Origin: DATIYF01 sp035517775
Lineage (GTDB): Bacteria > Acidobacteriota > Terriglobia > Terriglobales > Acidobacteriaceae
Assembly (NCBI GenBank): GCA_035517775.1
Contig: DATIYF010000087.1
Location: forward strand, 1 to 11,132
Reading direction: 5' to 3'
Length of the DNA: 11,132 nt
In this document: piece after piece, positions 5,646 through 11,132 of the stretch
How the letters are laid out: every line of letters begins with the position of its first letter
How positions within the stretch are numbered: position 1 is the first letter of the stretch
Translations under genes and position numbers: made by a program
Notes under the pieces: generated by a model
Database searches by the model: none
What the model saw: only the letters and a program-made list of their open reading frames with translations
What the model was told of the DNA's origin: nothing

Positions 5646-6713
5646 CTAGCTGCGGAGGTCGGCCATCAGTTGCTCAACCTCGGCCTTGCCCTCGGCAGTC
5701 AACGGTAGCAGCGGCAGGCGCGCCGGGCCACCGTAATAGCCGTTGAGGTCCATGGCATACTTCAGCGCCGAAATGCCCAGCTCGCTGGTGATGCGGCGCG
5801 CAGGATTACCAATGCGCTCCTGTTTGGCGCGCGCCAGCTCCAGGTCATCTTCTTTCCATGCCGCATACACCTCATAACAGGCGGTCGGTGCGGCGCAGGC
5901 GAAGGCCAAAATTCCGCCGACCGCGCCCGCTGCCAGCGATGCCTCGAACTTGTCAGCCGCTCCTACCAGGACCTGAAAGCCGACTTCCTTCTGCCGCGTC
6001 TTCAATCCGCCCACAACTTGCACCGCCGAAGACGAGGGTTTTGCGCCTCCGGCCAACGCGGCCACCGGCACCAGCCCGCCCTCCGAACCATTCCCCTCGG
6101 TCGCGGCTTTCAGCATTCGCGGCGTGGCCGCGTCGAAGGTCTCCGTAACCGTCGCTGTCCGCTTGATGTGACGTGTCGCCGAGATCATGCTGCGAACCTT
6201 TTCCACGTCTCCAGCCGATTCCTTCATGCCGATGATGTTCGGGTGCTCCGCCAGCGCGATCACCACCTCCACAGGTATGTCGTAGTCGGTGAATGGCGGA
6301 ACGTTGTAGATCAGCACCGGCAGGGGCGAGCGGTCGGCAACAAAACGATAGAAGGCCAGCAGATTCACCGGCTGCATCTGCCGGCGGTAGAAATGCGGGG
6401 TGCGGACCAGGGCCGCATCGTAACCGAGTTCAGCGGCATATTCGGTGAGCCTGAGCGTCTCGCTGGCCGATTCGATGCCCGTGCCCGCGATCAGAACTTT
6501 GTTGGCAGCCGCGGTTTCCCTCGCAATTTTCAGCACCTCGCGGCGCTCCTGGTCGGAGAGCATGATGGCTTCGCCAGTCGAACCGAGGACGACAATGCCG
6601 GCTACCGGCGTCCGCGAATAGCGCTCGACGTTGTGTTCGAGCTTCTTGTAGTACACGTTGCCATCTGGGTAGAAGGGCGTGGTGATGGGCGGGAAGATGC
6701 CTTGGAGGAGCAT
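5646..6713 (-). CDS. Dihydrodipicolinate synthase-family pyruvate aldolase, HOGA1-like, with an internal insertion
   Basis: The 355-residue product is a class I (Schiff-base) aldolase of the DapA/N-acetylneuraminate lyase superfamily. It shows IFPPITTPFYPDG (6-18), LGSTGE (43-48), the catalytic Tyr136 in LIYNVPP and the Schiff-base Lys164 in IGMKES. The C-terminal block ELGISALKYAMDLNGYYGGP is closer to 4-hydroxy-2-oxoglutarate aldolase (HOGA1) than to DapA, so cleavage of a 4-hydroxy-2-oxo acid to pyruvate is the best guess. Family members are usually 290-325 residues. The excess is a stretch of about 60 residues (about 186-243) between the helix after Lys164 and the strand FQVLVG. ATG 6713 is preferred: the open frame up to 6800 would overlap the PIN gene, whose stop is 16 bp upstream. 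No clear SD is seen, so translation may depend on coupling to the PIN gene. Confidence 0.88.
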   Translation of the reverse strand: MLLQGIFPPITTPFYPDGNVYYKKLEHNVERYSRTPVAGIVVLGSTGEAIMLSDQERREVLKIARETAAANKVLIAGTGIESASETLRLTEYAAELGYDAALVRTPHFYRRQMQPVNLLAFYRFVADRSPLPVLIYNVPPFTDYDIPVEVVIALAEHPNIIGMKESAGDVEKVRSMISATRHIKRTATVTETFDAATPRMLKAATEGNGSEGGLVPVAALAGGAKPSSSAVQVVGGLKTRQKEVGFQVLVGAADKFEASLAAGAVGGILAFACAAPTACYEVYAAWKEDDLELARAKQERIGNPARRITSELGISALKYAMDLNGYYGGPARLPLLPLTAEGKAEVEQLMADLRS

Positions 6714-6729
6714 GGCCGCTTCTAGCTTA

Positions 6730-7134
6730 TCAAGTTGACGGGCAAAGCGTGGGAATGACCTCTCGCTTGTTACGGCGATAGACATGGAAATCCGCTTCAT
6801 CCACGGTGATTACAAGGTGGTGGGGATAGAGCTCGCTCATCCGAATGAGACAAAGATCGGCAAGGTCAGGATGACGGTCTTCGTAGCGACGGGCGAGTTG
6901 ATAAAGTTTTTCGATGTGCCGGCCGCAGTCGAAGGCAACGCGTAGCATGCCGTCCCGAAGCAAGCCGAGCACATAGGAACTCGCCTGCAGATGAAACGCC
7001 GCTTCAGCCAGAACCGCTTCGCAAGTCAGCAATGGCGGAGTGATCTGCGTTGCCACGTGAACGGCCCACGCATGATGCTGATCATTCTGCCGGGCGAAGG
7101 CCACAATGAAGCCGGTATCCGCGATGCCGTTCAT
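6730..7134 (-). CDS. PIN-domain ribonuclease toxin, VapC-like
   Basis: This 134-residue protein has the PIN-domain layout. Asp6 lies in the opening strand (GIADTGFIVAF), Glu44 in VLAEAAFHL, Asp90/Asp93 in HPDLADLCLIRMSE, and Asp112 in VITVDEADF. These acids would bind Mg2+ for single-strand RNA cleavage, so the toxin appears intact. Its ATG overlaps the antitoxin stop as ATGA, the normal toxin-antitoxin arrangement with antitoxin first. In VapBC systems the free toxin cuts tRNA or rRNA and stops translation; the RNA target here is unknown. The gene ends with closely spaced TGA, TAA and TAG codons, and the aldolase gene starts 16 bp on. Confidence 0.88.
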   Translation of the reverse strand: MNGIADTGFIVAFARQNDQHHAWAVHVATQITPPLLTCEAVLAEAAFHLQASSYVLGLLRDGMLRVAFDCGRHIEKLYQLARRYEDRHPDLADLCLIRMSELYPHHLVITVDEADFHVYRRNKREVIPTLCPST

Positions 7135-7346
7135 TCGCGGGAAAACCCTTTGCGGGAAGAAAGATCGGAAGGGCCACCCTTGAAGGTCCCCGCGTGCCGC
7201 ATGAAGCGTTGCTTCCCGCCGTGCGATTTGGCGGATTCCAGTTGTTCTCGAACCAGGCGGCTCACGGGAATACCCGTGCGGCGCGAGGTCTCCTTGAGCC
7301 AGGCAATCATTTCCTCGGGAAGGCGTATGGTGAGTGTGTTACTCAT
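7131..7346 (-). CDS. Ribbon-helix-helix (CopG/VapB-like) antitoxin
   Basis: The 71-residue product opens with MSNTLTIRLPEEMIAWLKET and continues RRTGIPVSRLVREQLESAK, a ribbon-helix-helix DNA-binding domain (about residues 3-40). A basic, disordered-looking tail would wrap the toxin. It neutralises the PIN toxin and should repress its own promoter together with it. ATG 7346 is preferred: the frame is open to 7388, but those 14 codons run through the promoter and operator. No SD precedes the ATG. A TACAAT box lies only 8 nt upstream, so the transcript may begin at or within two bases of the start codon (leaderless). Confidence 0.88.
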   Translation of the reverse strand: MSNTLTIRLPEEMIAWLKETSRRTGIPVSRLVREQLESAKSHGGKQRFMRHAGTFKGGPSDLSSRKGFSRE

Positions 7347-7366
7347 TTGACAGCATTGTAACACAC
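7334..7366. promoter_or_regulatory. Perfect inverted repeat, candidate antitoxin operator
   Basis: GTGTGTTAC (7334-7342) and GTAACACAC (7358-7366) are exact reverse complements separated by 15 nt. One arm overlaps the -10 box and the other lies inside codons 2-5 of the antitoxin, so the pair brackets the promoter and start codon. Half-sites about 24 bp apart, roughly two helical turns, suit two ribbon-helix-helix dimers joined by a toxin. The upstream arm is outside the predicted transcript, which favours a DNA operator over an RNA hairpin. Confidence 0.7.
7355..7360 (-). promoter_or_regulatory. Candidate -10 box of the toxin-antitoxin operon
   Basis: TACAAT on the minus strand matches TATAAT at 5 of 6 positions and lies 8 nt before the antitoxin ATG. 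No convincing -35 hexamer is present at 16-18 nt upstream. Confidence 0.5.
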
Positions 7367-7860
7367 GGGGCGTCGAAAGGACCTTCACTACGGCAACCCG
7401 TTTTTACAATTTGGTAGTATTCCGTCGAACGACTTCCCGCTCGACCCTGTAACAGAGCAAGACATCGAAGCTGCCGCGGTGATGAACGACTTCGAGCGAT
7501 CTCTGAGAGCCGGCGATTTGACGGCGGCCGACCGTTGGGCAACTCCGGCGTTTGAAATGATGCGCGGCGATACGTTGCACTGCGTTGTGCAGCGCACCTG
7601 GGTGAAGAAACTTATTGAGGTCGGGCGGTTGGAACTAGCGGACGCCACCACGTTGTCGTATCTCGAGTTCCTCAAAAGCTGCGGCCAGTCGTCGGTTTCT
7701 GCACAGAACCGAATCCTATTTTGGGCCGCAGGAACATCGATCTGTACTGCCTCGATCTGTGGAGTTTTTCGTTGCGAATTTCCCTAAACTCGATCTGGAC
7801 AAACCTCTCCCGCGCCCACGGTTCGCAGTTTCAGAGCCTTCCAAAGATCAGAAGGATTAA
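7362..7860 (+). pseudogene. Frameshifted, 5'-truncated gene remnant of unknown function
   Basis: Two plus-strand frames join into one plausible protein. The first reads from 7362 (YGNPFLQFGSIPSNDFPLD, then DFERSLRAGDLTAADRW, then TLSYLEFLK). It becomes implausible after about 7677, where it runs on to a TAA just past 7787. One base later, the next frame reads AASRRFLHRTESYFGPQEHR, then SVEFFVANFPKLDLDKPL, and ends DQKD at 7860. Removing one A from the AAAA at 7674-7677 gives FLKAAASRRFL and one continuous product. No ATG, GTG or TTG occurs in frame between the stop at 7359-7361 and the GTG/ATG at 7476/7479, although the frame is coding-like earlier, so the 5' end seems lost. From ATG 7479 the repaired product would be 126 residues. 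I recognise no family. It faces carB tail to tail with 5 bp between. A sequencing or assembly indel is possible. Nothing else was seen in the 7347-7865 stretch. Confidence 0.6.
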
Positions 7861-7865
7861 GGTCT

Positions 7866-10800
7866 CTAAATCGGAGCCTTGACCCTCTCCGCATGCAGCT
7901 GCTGCAGCGCCTGCACATTCACTTCGCCGCGCTGCAGGGCGGCGATGCCTTCGGCGGCGGCGCGGGCCGCTGAGAGAGTCGTAATCGTCGGAATCCGCGC
8001 CTGGACGGCGGCGCGGCGAATGGCTTTCTCGTCGAAGAACGGATCCTGGCCATGCGGCGTATTGATGATGAGGTGAATGCGATCGCCTTTGATTAAATCC
8101 ACAACGTTCGGCCGGCCCTCTTTTACTTTGTACACACGCTCGACCGCCATGCCATCGGCTTCCAGCACATCGGCGGTGCCGCCGGTCGCTACCAGCTTGA
8201 ATCCCATGTCCACGAACTTGCGGCCGACTTCAGCCACGTGCGGCTTATCGTGGTCGGTCACGCTGATGAACACCATCCCCTGGGTGGGCAGCTTCTGCCC
8301 GGCGGCAACCTGGGCCTTGGCGAAGGCTTCGCCGAAGTTATCGGCCACACCCATCACTTCTCCCGTGGACTTCATTTCCGGCCCCAGCACCGTATCTACC
8401 CCAGGAAATTTGTTCCAGGGGAAGACCGGCGACTTCACGTAATATCGGCTGCCGGTGTCGAGGTCTTTGCGTTGGGCGATGCACTCCGGCAGAAATTCGC
8501 GCAGTTTGCGGCCGGTCATGAGTCGCGCCGCGATCTTTGCCATGGGAACGCCCGTGGCTTTTGAGACATAGGGCACGGTGCGGGAAGCGCGGGGATTCAC
8601 TTCGATCACATAGACTTTGCCCCCCTCGGCCCCATTGCCCGAAGTGTAACCGGAGCGCGGAATGGCAAACTGAATGTTCATCAATCCGACGACCTTCAGC
8701 GCCTTGGCGAGTTTGAAAGTGTAATCGCGCATGCGGTTAAGCAGGTGCTCGGGGATATCCACCGCCGGCAGCACGCAGGAGGAATCGCCAGAGTGGATGC
8801 CCGCTTCCTCAATGTGCTGCATGATGCCGCCAATCACCACATCTTCGCCGTCGGACAAAGCGTCCACATCCACTTCGATCGCGTCCTCGAGAAAGTGATC
8901 AATCAGCACCGGCCGGTCCTGCGAATATTCGACCGCTTCTTTCATGTAGCGGACGACGGTCTCCTCGTCGTAGGCGATCACCATGGCCCGCCCGCCCAGC
9001 ACATAGGACGGCCGAACCAGCACGGGGTAACCGATGCGGCTTGCGCCTGCCACGGCTTCTTCCAGCGACGCAGCCATTACGCCCGGCGCCTGTGGAATCT
9101 GCAGCTCTTCAAGCAGCTTGTTGAAGCGTTTGCGGTCTTCGGCCAGGTCAATGGATTCGGGCGAGGTGCCAATGATCTTCGCCCCCGCGGCCTTGAGTGG
9201 CAGCGCCAGGTTCAGCGGCGTCTGCCCCCCGAACTGCACGATCACGCCCACCTCGGCGCCCGAAGAAGCCTCGTGTTCATAAATTGCGAACACGTCTTCA
9301 AAGGTCAGCGGCTCGAAGTAAAGGCGGTCGCTGGTATCGTAATCGGTGGAGACCGTCTCTGGATTGCAGTTCACCATGATGGTCTCGTAGCCATCTTCGC
9401 GCAGCGCGAAAGATGCGTGGCAGCAGCAGTAGTCGAACTCAATTCCCTGCCCGATGCGGTTCGGCCCGCTGCCCAGAATGATGACTTTCTTCTTGTTGGT
9501 GGGCGCCGCTTCGTCTTCGTCTTCGTAGGTCGAATAAAGATAGGGCGTGTAGCTTTCAAACTCCGCCGCGCAAGTATCCACGCGCTTGTACACCGGCTTT
9601 ACACCATGCTTTTTGCGCAGGTGCCGGACTTTCTCCTGGTCGCCTTTGCCTTTGAGCCGCCAGGTGCCGGCCAGCCGCCCATCGGAGAAACCCATGCGCT
9701 TGGCCTCGCGCACCACGCTGCCCGGCACCGATTCCATCGGGTGCTTCTCCACCTCCAATTGCATGTCGTTGATCTCTTTCAGCTGATAGAGAAACCAGGG
9801 ATCAATGGAAGTCATCTTGTTCAGCTGCTTGACGGTGTGGCCCTGGCGAATGGCGTAGCGCAGGTACGAAAGCCGCTCGGGATGCGGGGTTACCAGGCGC
9901 TGGGTCAAAATCTTCGGCTCGATTTTCTCGCCCCCGATTCGTTTTCCGGTATCGAGCGCCCGCACGCCCTTCATCAGCGCTTCTTTAAAAGTGCGGCCGA
10001 TGGCCATCACTTCTCCGACTGACTTCATCTGCGGGCCAAGGCTTTCATCCGCGCCAGGAAATTTCTCAAACTGCCACTTGGGAATCTTCACCACCACGTA
10101 ATCCAGCGTCGGTTCAAAGCAGGCCGGCGTTTTGCGCGTGATGTCGTTGGGAATTTCGTCGAGCGTGTAGCCCACGGCCAGCTTGGCGGCGATTTTGGCG
10201 ATGGGAAATCCCGTGGCCTTCGAAGCCAGCGCCGACGAGCGGGAGACCCGCGGGTTCATCTCGATGACCACCATCCGCCCGGTATGCGGATGCACGGCGA
10301 ACTGAATATTCGAGCCGCCGGTCTCGACGCCGATTTCGCGAATCACGGCGATGGCGGCATCGCGCATCGCTTGGTACTCCCGGTCGGTGAGCGTCTGCGC
10401 CGGGGCGACGGTAATCGAATCGCCGGTGTGCACGCCCATGGGGTCAAGGTTCTCGATCGAGCAGATGATGATCACGTTGTCTTTGAGATCGCGCATCACC
10501 TCCAGCTCGTACTCCTTCCAGCCGAGCACCGACTCTTCGATCAGGGCTTCGTGTACCGGAGAGAAATCCAGGCCGCGGGCCAGCACTTCCAGCAGTTCTT
10601 CGCGGTTGTAGGCGATGCCGCCGCCCGAGCCGCCCAGGGTGAACGAAGGACGCACGATCACCGGGAAGCCGATTTTGCCGGCGAATTCCAGGCCGTCTTT
10701 CAGATTGTTCACCAGCAGCGATTTGGGCACATCGAGGCCAATCTTCTGCATAGCGTCTTTGAAAAAGAGGCGATCTTCCGCCTTCTTGATGGCAGCGATA

Positions 10801-11132
10801 TTGGCGCCGATCAGGTGGACGCCATATTTCTCGAGCACGCCGCCATCAGCCAGTTCGACGGCCAGATTGAGCGCAGTCTGCCCGCCGACGGTGGGCAGAA
10901 CGGCAAAACCGGCCCCCGGCGACATCTCGCGCTCCTGGCGGATGATTTCTTCCAGATATTCGCGGGTAAGAGGCTCGATATAGGTGCGGTCGGCGACCTC
11001 GGGGTCGGTCATGATGGTGGCCGGGTTCGAATTGGCCAGCACGACCTCAAAGCCTTCCGACTTGAGTGCCTTGCAAGCCTGGGTTCCAGAGTAGTCAAAC
11101 TCCGCCGACTGGCCAATGATGATGGGGCCAGA
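7866..11132 (-). CDS. carB: Carbamoyl-phosphate synthase large subunit, 5' end cut by the window
   Basis: This enzyme makes carbamoyl phosphate from bicarbonate, ammonia (channelled from CarA glutaminase) and two ATP, for pyrimidine and arginine synthesis. The visible 1088 residues begin SGPIIIGQSAEFDYSGTQA, so only about 13-15 N-terminal residues are missing. The order is complete: carboxyphosphate half with ATP-grasp motif VRPSFTLGGSGGGIAY; a linker/oligomerisation domain; the second half starting near residue 545 (VIILGSGPNRIGQGIEFDY) with its ATP-grasp motif VRPSYVLGGRAMVIAY; and the C-terminal MGS-like allosteric domain from about 950 (VFISVTDHDKP, LVATGGTADVLEADG, LIINTPHGQDP). No frameshift or domain loss was seen. 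CarA and the promoter are outside the window. The gene ends with TAG 5 bp from the remnant on the other strand, and I see no strong terminator between them. It belongs to core metabolism and is unrelated to the operon at the left. Confidence 0.98.
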   Translation of the reverse strand, partial: SGPIIIGQSAEFDYSGTQACKALKSEGFEVVLANSNPATIMTDPEVADRTYIEPLTREYLEEIIRQEREMSPGAGFAVLPTVGGQTALNLAVELADGGVLEKYGVHLIGANIAAIKKAEDRLFFKDAMQKIGLDVPKSLLVNNLKDGLEFAGKIGFPVIVRPSFTLGGSGGGIAYNREELLEVLARGLDFSPVHEALIEESVLGWKEYELEVMRDLKDNVIIICSIENLDPMGVHTGDSITVAPAQTLTDREYQAMRDAAIAVIREIGVETGGSNIQFAVHPHTGRMVVIEMNPRVSRSSALASKATGFPIAKIAAKLAVGYTLDEIPNDITRKTPACFEPTLDYVVVKIPKWQFEKFPGADESLGPQMKSVGEVMAIGRTFKEALMKGVRALDTGKRIGGEKIEPKILTQRLVTPHPERLSYLRYAIRQGHTVKQLNKMTSIDPWFLYQLKEINDMQLEVEKHPMESVPGSVVREAKRMGFSDGRLAGTWRLKGKGDQEKVRHLRKKHGVKPVYKRVDTCAAEFESYTPYLYSTYEDEDEAAPTNKKKVIILGSGPNRIGQGIEFDYCCCHASFALREDGYETIMVNCNPETVSTDYDTSDRLYFEPLTFEDVFAIYEHEASSGAEVGVIVQFGGQTPLNLALPLKAAGAKIIGTSPESIDLAEDRKRFNKLLEELQIPQAPGVMAASLEEAVAGASRIGYPVLVRPSYVLGGRAMVIAYDEETVVRYMKEAVEYSQDRPVLIDHFLEDAIEVDVDALSDGEDVVIGGIMQHIEEAGIHSGDSSCVLPAVDIPEHLLNRMRDYTFKLAKALKVVGLMNIQFAIPRSGYTSGNGAEGGKVYVIEVNPRASRTVPYVSKATGVPMAKIAARLMTGRKLREFLPECIAQRKDLDTGSRYYVKSPVFPWNKFPGVDTVLGPEMKSTGEVMGVADNFGEAFAKAQVAAGQKLPTQGMVFISVTDHDKPHVAEVGRKFVDMGFKLVATGGTADVLEADGMAVERVYKVKEGRPNVVDLIKGDRIHLIINTPHGQDPFFDEKAIRRAAVQARIPTITTLSAARAAAEGIAALQRGEVNVQALQQLHAERVKAPI

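Noticed and set aside
5626..5655. Rho-independent terminator after the aldolase gene (GCAGCTAGCCGC then TTTTT on the minus strand)
   Set aside because: The stem is only about five pairs with an A-C mismatch and a two-base loop, and it overlaps the stop codon.
7347..7352. Perfect TTGACA on the plus strand as a promoter for the remnant
   Set aside because: No -10 box occurs 16-18 nt downstream, and the hexamer lies inside the toxin-antitoxin control region.
7388..7675. Minus-strand open frame opposite the gene remnant
   Set aside because: The Ser/Arg-rich product looks like an antisense shadow, and the plus strand gives the better protein after repair of one base.
8745..10022. Plus-strand open frame of 425 codons inside carB
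   Set aside because: It is the antisense shadow of a highly conserved GC-rich gene.

Overview
The window is about 11 kb of GC-rich bacterial chromosome (roughly 60% GC by eye). Every well-supported gene is on the minus strand except one damaged plus-strand gene. The low-SD starts, the intergenic inverted repeats built from GCTGA/CAGC units, and a CACAGAGG/TGTGCTTTGTG-type palindrome suggest Acidobacteriota or a similar soil lineage. That assignment rests on recollection of such genomes and is not proven by any gene here.

Region 1 (1-5621, read right to left) looks like one catabolic operon with its own regulator: TetR regulator, crotonase-fold hydratase, CoA-transferase subunit B (GctB type), second hydratase, CoA-transferase subunit A (GctA type), single-domain rhodanese, then the [2Fe-2S] subunit and the start of the molybdopterin subunit of a xanthine dehydrogenase/4-hydroxybenzoyl-CoA reductase-type molybdenum hydroxylase that runs off the window. 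A plausible sigma-70 promoter with 17-nt spacing, and a CGAGCGCTCG palindrome at the expected transcription start, sit in front of the TetR gene. The products together imply activation, hydration and hydroxylation or reductive dehydroxylation of an acyl- or aromatic-CoA substrate. The substrate cannot be read from the sequence. Palindromic repeats separate subunit B from hydratase 1 and flank the rhodanese gene on both sides.

Region 2 (5646-7366): an RHH antitoxin and a PIN-domain (VapC-like) toxin overlap by ATGA. They are followed after only 16 bp by a pyruvate-aldolase-superfamily gene (DHDPS/HOGA1-like) that carries an unusual insertion of about 60 residues. A perfect 9-bp inverted repeat brackets the -10 box and start codon of the antitoxin, consistent with an autoregulated and possibly leaderless transcript.

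Region 3 (7362-7860, plus strand): a gene remnant with no start codon at its 5' side and a single-base frameshift, best explained by an extra A in an AAAA run. Its reading frame begins at the edge of the toxin-antitoxin operator.

Region 4 (7866-11132): nearly complete carB, the large subunit of carbamoyl-phosphate synthase, convergent with the remnant and missing only its first dozen or so residues.
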